A stretch of 64,000 nt of DNA from Bacteroidales bacterium (GCA_017554325.1 JAFZIP010000008.1:62001-126000), one strand, 5' to 3'; shown: positions 52,839 through 60,104, counted from the first letter of the stretch. Numbers and translations are program-made. Notes: generated by a model not told the origin, from the sequence alone.

Positions 52839-53287
52839 AGTTCGCTGTTTCTTTGTTTCAAAATGTCTTGCTGTTCCATGTAGGACTGCAGGATGATGGT
52901 GGCGCTGAGTTTGTCCACCAGGGCCTTGTTCTGCCGGTCCTTTTTCTTCAGCCCGATGTCGATCATCGTCTGGAAGGCCATACGGGAAGTGAAGCGCTCG
53001 TCCATGCGGGCGATGGTGGTGTCGGGCGAGATGTTGGGCAGCTCCTTGCGCAGTCGGTTCACGAACGGATCGATGAACCGCGTGGAGTCCGACGGTGTGT
53101 TGTCCAACTTCCGGGGCTCGCCGATGACGATGACATCCACTTTCTCCTGTTGCAGATATTGCTTTAGAAAATCGAACGCCTTGGCCACCGGGATGGTGTC
53201 CAGCGCGTTGGCGCAAATCTGCAACTCGTCGGTGACGGCAAAGCCGACCCGTTTCTGTCCGTAGTCGATGGCTAATATTCTTCCCAT
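52835..53287 (-). CDS. ruvX: Holliday junction resolvase-like / pre-16S rRNA nuclease YqgF
   Basis: 150-aa RNase H-fold nuclease. It begins GRILAIDYGQKRVGFAVTDE with the catalytic DxG box, then VIGEPRKLDNT and MDERFTSRMA, ending with DKLSATIILQSYMEQQ (catalytic Asp). The family acts in 16S rRNA 5' maturation and has been proposed as a junction resolvase. Promoter box lies 15 bases upstream of the ATG at 53287. Overlaps def by 4 bases. Confidence 0.94.
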   Translation of the reverse strand: MGRILAIDYGQKRVGFAVTDELQICANALDTIPVAKAFDFLKQYLQQEKVDVIVIGEPRKLDNTPSDSTRFIDPFVNRLRKELPNISPDTTIARMDERFTSRMAFQTMIDIGLKKKDRQNKALVDKLSATIILQSYMEQQDILKQRNSEL

Positions 53288-53302
53288 AATCGTTTTGGCG
53301 TG

Positions 53303-53310
53303 CAAAAATA
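53303..53310 (-). promoter_or_regulatory. -7 promoter box of the ruvX-def operon
   Basis: TATTTTTG on the minus strand, 15 bases before the ATG. Confidence 0.6.
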
Positions 53311-53324
53311 TGAAAAAAATGGGA

Positions 53325-53430
53325 GAAATGGGGTGAAAGGTTAACGGTGAAAGGTGAACGAGGTAAATGGGGTGAAGGGTAAAGGAGGAAAGGATTAGAA
53401 GAGTGAAGATTAAAAGGGTGGGAGAGTAAG
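53325..53430 (+). repeat. GGTGAAAG-type purine-rich repeat tract, left flank of orphan lipoprotein
   Basis: Degenerate array of GGTGAA, GGGTAAA and AATGGGG units. The 16-mer AACGGTGAAAGGTGAA at 53343-53358 recurs as a perfect inverted copy at 54414-54429 on the other side of the lipoprotein gene. Confidence 0.7.
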
Positions 53431-53452
53431 GAAATTTGACAATGGCTAAGGA

Positions 53453-54343
53453 TTATTGATAAATAAACGTTTTGGTGTGACGATCTGAATTAAGTCGGTC
53501 ATCTTCAAGCCACTCTACGTAAATGGGCAATTCACCATCATACTGGTAGTGATAAGTGATGATGTTGTCATGAGTGCCGCGATTTACGGTTGACTTAATG
53601 ATATTGTTGGCAGAATACAGCCCACCGTAGCTATTGTTGACATAATATGAAATGTTAGGGAAATCAGACCATATTTGGCTGAATATCCCTTTGTATGGAT
53701 TTTCATATTGGTCGTAATACCAGTGGTAAAAATTCCAACGTGTAAGTCCTACGTCAACACACTCGGTCATGCCGACCAGATTGTTGTTTTCCCACTCAAA
53801 CGTATAGGTGTACGAACCACCCTTTTCCCCATCGTGCCGAGCCATGATGTCAACTGCATTTTCGGGAAAAACAAACTGCAACGGATTTGCAGATGCCTTT
53901 GCGGAACTGCTATGAATGATGTGCTTGACTTCCACTACGTTTGTGTCCGTTGCTGTAAACAAGTACTCGTCTGTCAAAGTGATGTTGTCGTTCGCAAAGT
54001 GCTCGATCTTTTCCAGTTTTTTATCATTGTATGTGAAACGGAAATAACCGGATTTGTTTTCAATCTCAGAAAAACGGTTCTTATTGTCATAATGGAAGAC
54101 AATGATATCCGTTTGATTGTCCTGTCCGTCATAGTAAACTATGTTGTCGAGTCGTTTGCCTTTCCAGTTCCAGATTTGCTTGTCTTGAATGGTTTGTTCT
54201 TCCATGTTCCCATCCATATAGGTGTATGTATGGTTGATTTGCTTGATTCGTTTGGATGGATTGTATGGTCTTTCTTTTTGACATGATGAAAGAATCAGCA
54301 ATCCAATAATTAAGGCGATTACGACATGAAATTTCGGTTTCAT
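53453..54343 (-). CDS. Orphan lipoprotein with RHS/YD-like beta repeats
   Basis: 296-aa lipoprotein (MKPKFHVVIALIIGLLILSSC, lipobox LSSC). The body consists of repeated beta-strand units like WNWKGKRLDNIVYYDGQ, IIVFHYDNKNRFSEIENKSG, FRFTYNDKKLEKIEHFA and TYHYQYDGELPIYVEWL, reminiscent of YD/DUF4595-type repeats. Function unknown. The start is set by the signal peptide. The gene is visibly more A/T-rich than its neighbours ruvX and nth, lacks a clear promoter, and is bracketed by an inverted repeat, which together suggest acquisition. Confidence 0.72.
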   Translation of the reverse strand: MKPKFHVVIALIIGLLILSSCQKERPYNPSKRIKQINHTYTYMDGNMEEQTIQDKQIWNWKGKRLDNIVYYDGQDNQTDIIVFHYDNKNRFSEIENKSGYFRFTYNDKKLEKIEHFANDNITLTDEYLFTATDTNVVEVKHIIHSSSAKASANPLQFVFPENAVDIMARHDGEKGGSYTYTFEWENNNLVGMTECVDVGLTRWNFYHWYYDQYENPYKGIFSQIWSDFPNISYYVNNSYGGLYSANNIIKSTVNRGTHDNIITYHYQYDGELPIYVEWLEDDRLNSDRHTKTFIYQ

Positions 54344-54413
54344 AACAATTGAATAATTTTTTCTGCAAAGAAAAAAAAAACCATGAATAATCAATTTTTT
54401 AGAGAAAAAATTT

Positions 54414-54442
54414 TTCACCTTTCACCGTTCACCTCTTTCACC
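54414..54442 (-). repeat. GGTGAAAG-type repeat tract, right flank of orphan lipoprotein (inverted)
   Basis: Perfect 16-base reverse complement (54414-54429) of the left flank, with about 30 bases of looser similarity. It overlaps the end of nth (stop at 54422). Confidence 0.65.
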
Positions 54443-55069
54443 CATTATCTCCGTACACGCCTCCCTTATCGGGCATTCCTCGCAATGGGGTTTGCGGGCG
54501 GTGCATACGTAGCGTCCGTGCAGCAGCAGCCAGTGGTGCGCGCGTGAGATGTATTCCGTTGGAAAGAGCTTCACCAGCTGCTTTTCCACGGCATCGGGGG
54601 TGGGCGCATCCTTCACGAGCCCGAGCCGGTGCGCCACGCGGAACACATGCGTGTCCACGGGCATGGCGGCCTGCCCGAAAGCGAAGGCCAGCACCACATT
54701 GGCGGTTTTGCGTCCCACGCCGGGCAAAGAGGTCAGCTCCTGCATGGTGGCGGGAACTTCACCGCCGAAGTCGCTGACCAACTTCCGGCTCATGGCCAGC
54801 AGGTGTGCCGCCTTGCTGTTGGGGTACGACACGGACTTCACGAAGGACAGAATTTCCTCCTCCGTGGCCTTCGACATGGCCAAAGGGGTGGGGTAGGCCT
54901 CAAACAGCGCCGGTGTGACCATGTTCACGCGCTTGTCGGTGCACTGTGCCGCCAGCATGGTGGCCACCAGCAGCTGGTAAGGGTTTTTATATTGCAGCTC
55001 CGACTGCACATCGGGCTGATGTTCTAGAAAATATTGCAAGAGGAAGGAGACTTTTTCTTTTTTTCGCAT
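54422..55069 (-). CDS. nth: Endonuclease III
   Basis: 215-aa base-excision-repair glycosylase/AP lyase for oxidised pyrimidines. The helix-hairpin-helix LPGVGRKTANVV carries catalytic Lys121, PVDTHVFRV carries Asp139, and four C-terminal cysteines (C189, C196, C199, C205; C-x6-C-x2-C-x5-C) bind a [4Fe-4S] cluster. Complete and of normal length. Monocistronic. Confidence 0.97.
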   Translation of the reverse strand: MRKKEKVSFLLQYFLEHQPDVQSELQYKNPYQLLVATMLAAQCTDKRVNMVTPALFEAYPTPLAMSKATEEEILSFVKSVSYPNSKAAHLLAMSRKLVSDFGGEVPATMQELTSLPGVGRKTANVVLAFAFGQAAMPVDTHVFRVAHRLGLVKDAPTPDAVEKQLVKLFPTEYISRAHHWLLLHGRYVCTARKPHCEECPIREACTEIMGERGER

Positions 55070-55097
55070 AGAAGATTATGGTTACAAATCACGGGCT

Positions 55098-55105
55098 CAA
55101 AAATA
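55098..55105 (-). promoter_or_regulatory. -7 promoter box of nth
   Basis: TATTTTTG on the minus strand, 28 bases before the ATG. Confidence 0.55.
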
Positions 55106-55225
55106 CGATTTTATTCTGATTTCTTTTCTGCAGACGACAGGCTTTCCCGTTGTTCCAATTTTTCGCTTGCCTTTCGGTATCATTCAAAATAATTGTCGTT
55201 AGGTGTGCGGGCAAAAATAAATGAT

Positions 55226-55233
55226 TATTTTTG
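55226..55233 (+). promoter_or_regulatory. -7 promoter box of the first ECF sigma cassette
   Basis: TATTTTTG, 54 bases before the ATG at 55288. Because it fits the housekeeping consensus, the cassette is probably not purely autoregulated. Confidence 0.5.
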
Positions 55234-55287
55234 TAAGGATTTTTGGGTGATGTTGTCCAATGCCATAAAAATCCAAAATACGGTCAG

Positions 55288-55782
55288 ATGAAAAGCGAGA
55301 AAGAAAAGCAATTTGAGGAGCTGGTGAAACAGTACAAACGGACGATCTACTCCGTCTGTTACATGTTCTCCCGCGACAATGAGGAAATCAACGATCTATT
55401 TCAGGAAATCTTGGTCCGGTTGTGGCTGGGCTTCGACCGGTTCGAGAACCGCAGCAGCGTGAACACGTGGGTGTATCGCATTGCGCTCAACACTGCCATC
55501 AACGGCAGCAAAAGTGCGAAACGCCGCCCGCAGACGGTTCCGCTCAGTACCGACTTCGACCCCTACGACCCGCAGGACTCCTCGCTCGAACAGATTCGCC
55601 AGCTCTATGCGCTCATCCATCAGCTCGATGTGATGGACCGCGGCCTCGTGTTGCTGTGGTTGGAAGGCATCAGTTACGACGAAATCGCCTCCGTTATGGG
55701 CATCACTGTGGCCAATGTGGGGATCAAACTGCACCGTATTAAGGAAAAATTGGTCCAAAAAGCGAAATCCATCACCCAGTAA
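55288..55782 (+). CDS. ECF-type sigma-70 factor, cassette 1
   Basis: 164-aa sigma factor with region 2 (QFEELVKQYKRTIYSVCYMF, DLFQEILVRLWLGFDRFENR, TWVYRIALNTAINGSKS) and region 4 (LLWLEGISYDEIASVMGITV, VGIKLHRIKEKLVQK) but no regions 1 or 3. The ATG at 55288 is chosen because the conserved N-terminus begins there. It is a close paralogue of the gene at 58105-58593 (for example KRTIY-VCYMFS, DLFQEIL-RLW, LLWLEG-SYDEI are shared). A predicted membrane partner follows after exactly 12 bases. No SusC/SusD or FecR gene accompanies it, unlike most ECF systems in the phylum. Confidence 0.92.
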   Translation: MKSEKEKQFEELVKQYKRTIYSVCYMFSRDNEEINDLFQEILVRLWLGFDRFENRSSVNTWVYRIALNTAINGSKSAKRRPQTVPLSTDFDPYDPQDSSLEQIRQLYALIHQLDVMDRGLVLLWLEGISYDEIASVMGITVANVGIKLHRIKEKLVQKAKSITQ

Positions 55783-55794
55783 ACCCTTGTCATC

Positions 55795-56769
55795 ATGGAA
55801 GAGAAAAAACAAAACCAGGAAGTGGAGCTGACGGCGTTGCAAATGCAATACAAAAAGCTCCAGGAAAAGTTCAACCAGCAGGAAATTGTCAACAATGACT
55901 TGATTCACGAAATGCTGCATTCGAAAATATCGGATTTCAAACGCCGCAATACGGAAATTGTGCTCACTTACGGGTTGCTTGCCGCCATCGTGTGTTGGAG
56001 CTGTTTTCGCTTTGAGCTTAGCATCTCATTCATGGTCATTTCCATCATTCTTTTTTTTATGATTGGATTATTTGAATGGTTTAGCTGTCGGAAAGTGTTG
56101 AAAATCAACACGGAAGATGCCGATATACAAACTCTCGTCCAAAAAATGGAAAATGTTCGCACTCGTTTTTCTTTAGTATGGATTACGGGGGTGTTTGCTC
56201 TATGTCTGTGGATGATGTGGTTCATTATCGAGATAGGTGAAAAGCGGACGATACCTTATTTGCGTAGCTCGTTTGTCATGGTCGCCATCATCCTTGTTAT
56301 GGTTATTGTTTTGATAATTTGCAACATAGACCGTCTTGCTAAGATGAGTGATGAACTGTTGGCACAAACTTCCCGATTGAACGGGGAAGATGCCCCCGTG
56401 CCCCCCACCTACCATCACAGCGGCGCATATTGGAGCGGCATTATCCTGCTCGTGTTATGCCTTGTTGGCCTCGTTTTCAAGTTGATGTACTGGCCTTTTG
56501 GCAGCCTCATCCTTATGGTCGCAAGTCTCGCAGGGCTGGTTTTTGCCTGTCTGACTGGACGTCATTTGGTGCGGATTGTCCCTGAAGAACGGCTGGTGAT
56601 CCGAATTGCTGGAGTCGCAGGTCTGTTCCTTGTTGCCAACGCCGCATTCTATCTGTTTGATTGGCCTTTGGGCAATATCATCGGATTCATCAGTGTATTG
56701 CTTCTCCTCATCTCCGCCCTCGTGTATTGGCTGCGGCAGCGGCGAAGGAGAAACCACGGGAAAGCCTAA
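55795..56769 (+). CDS. Coiled-coil multispanning membrane protein, partner of sigma cassette 1
   Basis: 324-aa protein of no family I can name. The N-terminal ~45 residues are a charged coiled coil (VELTALQMQYKKLQEKFNQQ), predicted cytosolic. Four membrane helices follow (about residues 58-100 and 120-185), then an additional four-helix C-terminal part. That part carries two copies of an aromatic-Pro-Gly motif (LVFKLMYWPFGSLILM and FYLFDWPLGNIIGF), similar to the F-K-x-x-H-W-P-G motif seen in GldL-like Bacteroidota proteins. Coupled to the sigma gene and homologous over its N-terminal half to the 284-aa protein of cassette 2. Anti-sigma or sensor role is inference from position. Confidence 0.75.
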   Translation: MEEKKQNQEVELTALQMQYKKLQEKFNQQEIVNNDLIHEMLHSKISDFKRRNTEIVLTYGLLAAIVCWSCFRFELSISFMVISIILFFMIGLFEWFSCRKVLKINTEDADIQTLVQKMENVRTRFSLVWITGVFALCLWMMWFIIEIGEKRTIPYLRSSFVMVAIILVMVIVLIICNIDRLAKMSDELLAQTSRLNGEDAPVPPTYHHSGAYWSGIILLVLCLVGLVFKLMYWPFGSLILMVASLAGLVFACLTGRHLVRIVPEERLVIRIAGVAGLFLVANAAFYLFDWPLGNIIGFISVLLLLISALVYWLRQRRRRNHGKA

Positions 56770-56899
56770 CAGTAGTTAGCAGTTAGCAGTTGGGTAGGAA
56801 GAACGGAAATTCCCAATAATAAAGATTTTTTTCTTGAGTGGCCCCGACAGGACAAATAACTCGGTGGAAATCGTTTTCACATCATATATGGATATTTTG

Positions 56900-56907
56900 T
56901 ATTTTTG
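56900..56907 (+). promoter_or_regulatory. -7 promoter box of the Fic gene
   Basis: TATTTTTG, 37 bases before the Fic ATG. This gives Fic its own promoter inside the sigma-cassette block. Confidence 0.55.
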
Positions 56908-56944
56908 CGGTTGCCTACAACAACGGCGAAATGATTGACAATCA

Positions 56945-58000
56945 ATGAAGCAAGAGAACAAGGACATATTGTTGCGGTTGCTCCAGCAGCACAAGGCACT
57001 GGGCATTTCGAATCAGATAGACTTCGACAAGTTCTATCTCTACTCCATTATTGTGCATTCCACGGCTATTGAGGGTTCCACGGTGACGGAAGTGGAGGCG
57101 CAGCTGCTTTTCGACGAGGGCATCACCTCCAGCAAGCGCACCATGATAGAGCAGATGATGAACCTCGACCTGAAAGTGGCTTACGACTACGGACGCGAAT
57201 GGATCAAACGTCATGACCCGATTACTGTCGATTGGCTTATCCTGCTGGCTTCAAAAGTAATGGCCCGCACCGGAAGCGAATATAGCTCCGTCGGCGGTGA
57301 TTTCTCTGCCGCCAAAGGCGAACTTCGCAAGCTGAATGTCTCTGCTGGAATTGGCGGAAAATCGTACATGTCCTTTCTGAAGGTGCCGGCTCGCCTTGAA
57401 GCTTTCTGCGAGGAACTGAACCAACGTCGCAAAGCTGTGACCCCATCTGATATAGCTGCTGTTTACGACCTTAGTTTCTGGGCTCATTACGAGTTGGTGA
57501 CCATACACCCATGGGCCGACGGCAACGGTCGCACCTGCCGTCTGTTAATGAATTTACTGCAATGGGAATTCGGTGTGTTGCCCACAAAGGTGCTCAAAGA
57601 GGACAAGGCGGAGTACATCCAATCTCTTATCGACACTCGCGAGCATGAGGATATCAGCATCTTTCTCGATCGAATGACGGAACTGCATTGCCAACATCTG
57701 CAATCCGACATCGACCAGTACGTGAAGTCAACTACGGAGAAAGTGGTCGATAAATCCGCTTTGAAACAGAAAATGGTCGATAAATGGTCGATAAAGCCCA
57801 CACTGGCCGAGAAACTGGCCGATATTTTGGACTTTGTGGCCGACAAGGAGGAGTTCACCACCGAGGTCATTGTGGGTCATTTCGGCTTCCCCGCCACCAC
57901 TGCCAAGCGTTACCTACGCCAGCTCACCGAGTTCGGCTACTTGGAAGCCCGCGGCGGCAACAAAAACCGAACATATAGGATGCTTACATTACCGCGGTAG
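56945..58000 (+). CDS. Fic-domain protein (predicted AMP-transferase), self-inhibited
   Basis: 351-aa protein. An N-terminal inhibitory helix carries STAIEG (S39-G44, the [S/T]xxxE[G/N] motif), the active-site loop is HPWADGNGR (H188-R196, full HxFx(D/E)GNxxR type with Trp for Phe), and a C-terminal winged helix (EVIVGHFGFPATTAKRYLRQ) follows a Lys-rich linker containing the repeated VDK-S/W motif. The architecture is class II Fic with a DNA-binding-like tail. The family transfers AMP (occasionally other nucleotides) to hydroxyl side chains; the target is unknown. Its TAG stop lies in GTAG of a truncated palindromic repeat. Confidence 0.92.
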   Translation: MKQENKDILLRLLQQHKALGISNQIDFDKFYLYSIIVHSTAIEGSTVTEVEAQLLFDEGITSSKRTMIEQMMNLDLKVAYDYGREWIKRHDPITVDWLILLASKVMARTGSEYSSVGGDFSAAKGELRKLNVSAGIGGKSYMSFLKVPARLEAFCEELNQRRKAVTPSDIAAVYDLSFWAHYELVTIHPWADGNGRTCRLLMNLLQWEFGVLPTKVLKEDKAEYIQSLIDTREHEDISIFLDRMTELHCQHLQSDIDQYVKSTTEKVVDKSALKQKMVDKWSIKPTLAEKLADILDFVADKEEFTTEVIVGHFGFPATTAKRYLRQLTEFGYLEARGGNKNRTYRMLTLPR

Positions 58001-58012
58001 TCACGTCTCTAC
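57997..58012. repeat. Truncated GTAG-ended palindrome (REP-like) at the Fic stop codon
   Basis: GTAG followed directly by TCACGTCTCTAC, as if the left arm of a full element had been deleted. The TAG (57998-58000) is the Fic stop codon. The right part matches the right arms at 59457 and 59791, including the following ACAATTT shared with the latter. Confidence 0.6.
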
Positions 58013-58104
58013 AATTTCAAAAGACAATTAATTTCCCCACCATGTAATAATTCCCATTCTTTTGTTGTCTAACATGATGAACGTTGCAACGAAAGTAATG
58101 TATT

Positions 58105-58593
58105 ATGAACAACGACAAAGAATATCAGTTTGAACAATTGGTACGGCAGCACAAACGGACCATCTACACGGTGTGCTACATGTTCTCGCACGACAAGGCC
58201 GAGATCGACGACCTGTTTCAGGAAATCCTCATCCGGCTTTGGAAAGGTTTTGACACCTACGAGGGTCGCAGCGACGCAAAGACATGGATATACCGTGTGT
58301 CGCTCAACACCGCCATCAACCAGGACAAGAAGGAACGCCGGCGCATCGAAACGGTGCCGCTGACCGTCGATATCGACCCCTACGAGGCCGACGACCCTTC
58401 CACACATCAAATCCGCGAACTCTATGACCGGATATCGCGCCTCGACCTCATCGACCGCAGTTTGATACTGCTTTGGCTGGAAGGGGTCAGCTACGACGAA
58501 ATCGGAGCCATCATCGGCATCACACCCAACCATGTGGGGGTCAGACTGATGCGCATCAAGGACAAACTGGTGAAAATGTCAACAAAAGAATGA
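58105..58593 (+). CDS. ECF-type sigma-70 factor, cassette 2
   Basis: 162-aa paralogue of the cassette 1 sigma factor, with region 2 (QFEQLVRQHKRTIYTVCYMF, DLFQEILIRLWKGFDTYEGR) and region 4 (LLWLEGVSYDEIGAIIGITP, VGVRLMRIKDKLVK). By eye the two proteins are about 60% identical without gaps over most of their length. The DNA-contacting region-4 helix differs (ITVANVGIKLHRIKE versus ITPNHVGVRLMRIKD), so promoter preferences may have diverged. I see no clear -7 box upstream. The membrane partner follows after 12 bases, the same spacing as in cassette 1. Confidence 0.92.
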   Translation: MNNDKEYQFEQLVRQHKRTIYTVCYMFSHDKAEIDDLFQEILIRLWKGFDTYEGRSDAKTWIYRVSLNTAINQDKKERRRIETVPLTVDIDPYEADDPSTHQIRELYDRISRLDLIDRSLILLWLEGVSYDEIGAIIGITPNHVGVRLMRIKDKLVKMSTKE

Positions 58594-58605
58594 AAGGAAA
58601 TCATC

Positions 58606-59460
58606 ATGGAAAATCAGAACAATAACAACCTCTCCGAATTGGACCAGTTGAAGGCCCAATACGAAACGCTGAAAGAGCGCTTCGACCAACAGGAAATCAT
58701 CAACGATCGACTGCTGAAGTCGTCCATCAAAAGCAGCACTGACTATTACACACGGTATCGGCGAAGACAGTTCATTCTTTATCCGTTATTTGCCGTTATC
58801 GGCTTATTATGCATCCATTTATTTCAAGGCAACGACCTTTCGATAATGCTGTTTTGGATCGTATTCTTGTCGGTTTGTTTTGCCATTGAGATATGGACGA
58901 TGAGAAAGCTTAAGATCAAAACTATGGAAAACAACGACTTGCTGACGCTTTCCAACCAAGCCCGCAATTTCAAAAAGCTATATTCCCTCTATATCGCCCA
59001 ATACCCCATTCCGGTTTTTATCCTTACCTTAGGCATTCTGTTTGCAAACACGGAATTCAGCCGTTTGCCGAATATGGGTGCGTTTATCATCTCGTTGGGG
59101 GCTCTGGTTGCGCTTTTTGTGGGTGTTTCTATTGCCGAATTTCGCTATAAGACAAAGCATTGTGACGATATTATCCGACAGATAGAGGCCTCCGAAATCC
59201 CGACAGACAATAAAATCCGGCTTAACAGACAGCAAAAGTGGTTCTGCATAGCCATGTCCATCGTGTTTCTTGGTTTGGACCTCTGGGCGTTTATGATTGT
59301 GGCAGAACATGCGAAGTTGCCCCCGAAGAGGCCGCATGAAGAATATATGCTGGAATATGAACGCGGTACGGACGACTTCACAACGGAAGGGACTCTGGAG
59401 ATTAGGCCAGTAGATGCCGACACCGTGGCCATCAGCTCGGAACTTTTAGGGGGCAAGTAG
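58606..59460 (+). CDS. Coiled-coil multispanning membrane protein, partner of sigma cassette 2
   Basis: 284-aa homologue of the cassette 1 partner. The N-terminal coiled coil (LSELDQLKAQYETLKERFDQ, then QQEIINDRLL) aligns with the same segment of that protein, and four membrane helices follow. The C-terminal half differs: a single further helix (FCIAMSIVFLGLDLWAFMIV) and a short acidic tail (about 45 residues, EEYMLEYERGTDDFTTEGTL) predicted outside the cytoplasm. The stop codon TAG is the TAG of GTAG that begins the palindrome at 59457. Function unknown; sensing or anti-sigma activity is inferred from coupling. Confidence 0.75.
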   Translation: MENQNNNNLSELDQLKAQYETLKERFDQQEIINDRLLKSSIKSSTDYYTRYRRRQFILYPLFAVIGLLCIHLFQGNDLSIMLFWIVFLSVCFAIEIWTMRKLKIKTMENNDLLTLSNQARNFKKLYSLYIAQYPIPVFILTLGILFANTEFSRLPNMGAFIISLGALVALFVGVSIAEFRYKTKHCDDIIRQIEASEIPTDNKIRLNRQQKWFCIAMSIVFLGLDLWAFMIVAEHAKLPPKRPHEEYMLEYERGTDDFTTEGTLEIRPVDADTVAISSELLGGK

Positions 59461-59484
59461 AGACGGTGCATGCACCGTCTCTAC
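59457..59484. repeat. GTAG-ended perfect palindrome (REP-like), 3' flank of the transposase
   Basis: 28-base perfect palindrome, half-site GTAGAGACGGTGCA. It starts on the last four bases of the upstream membrane-protein gene, supplies its stop codon, and lies 38 bases from the end of the transposase gene. Confidence 0.88.
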
Positions 59485-59522
59485 AAAATGTAATGGGATT
59501 CCGTATTAATCATTGAAAACAA

Positions 59523-60104
59523 TCAATTATCTTCCCAATTTGCCACATTAGATTCGATATAATCAACAATTTGGTTTAATTCGTTGTGGTCACGGATGAT
59601 ATGATCGTGGAAACGGGGTTGCCACCCAAAGGGTATATTATTGGAATGGGCAAATCTCGTTATCGCGGATTTGATGTTACCCATTGCAAACGACAATTTG
59701 TTTTTTCGTTGCGAAATTTTTTGCATGGTTTTGTCCACCATGTCATGTTTCCAACGATTGTTTTTCGGATTGATGGTTTTTGATTCGGCCGTAGAGACGG
59801 TGCATGCACCGTCTCTACAATTTGCAACAAATTCCCGGATAATCACAATCAAATGAACGTGGTCGGGCATTACGACAAATAATGGGATTTCCGCATAACA
59901 ATTGTGTTTGGTGGTGTTATGGATACATTTCTCGGCATATCTCCCGATTTCTGTCAAACACATCAAACCGTTATCTATTTTTCCAAAATAATGTTCTCTT
60001 CCTTGGGTACAGATGGTTACAAAATATACTCCTTCGCCGTAATCGTGCCATTCGGCGCGGGTGGACGCAATGCGGTAGCGACCGTGAAATTTTTCGTCTG
60101 ACAT
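59523..60104 (-). CDS. REP-associated tyrosine transposase (RAYT, IS200-like Y1 family)
   Basis: 193-aa HUH-type single-strand transposase. N-terminal core GVYFVTICTQGREHYFGKI, HUH motif MPDHVHLIVII (HVH), and a C-terminal helix QPRFHDHIIRDHNELNQIVD followed by YIESN, whose Tyr is the likely nucleophile. There is no accessory tnpB gene and no IS ends, as in domesticated RAYTs. An in-frame insertion (residues about 96-113, NCRDGACTVSTAE) is encoded by a complete copy of the same palindrome that lies 38 bases downstream. Transcribed toward the sigma cassettes; tRNA-His lies upstream. Confidence 0.88.
   Translation of the reverse strand: MSDEKFHGRYRIASTRAEWHDYGEGVYFVTICTQGREHYFGKIDNGLMCLTEIGRYAEKCIHNTTKHNCYAEIPLFVVMPDHVHLIVIIREFVANCRDGACTVSTAESKTINPKNNRWKHDMVDKTMQKISQRKNKLSFAMGNIKSAITRFAHSNNIPFGWQPRFHDHIIRDHNELNQIVDYIESNVANWEDN
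59791..59818. repeat. GTAG-ended perfect palindrome inside the transposase gene
   Basis: Identical to the copy at 59457-59484. It lies within the transposase reading frame without a stop, although GTAG in other frames would give TAG. Confidence 0.88.
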
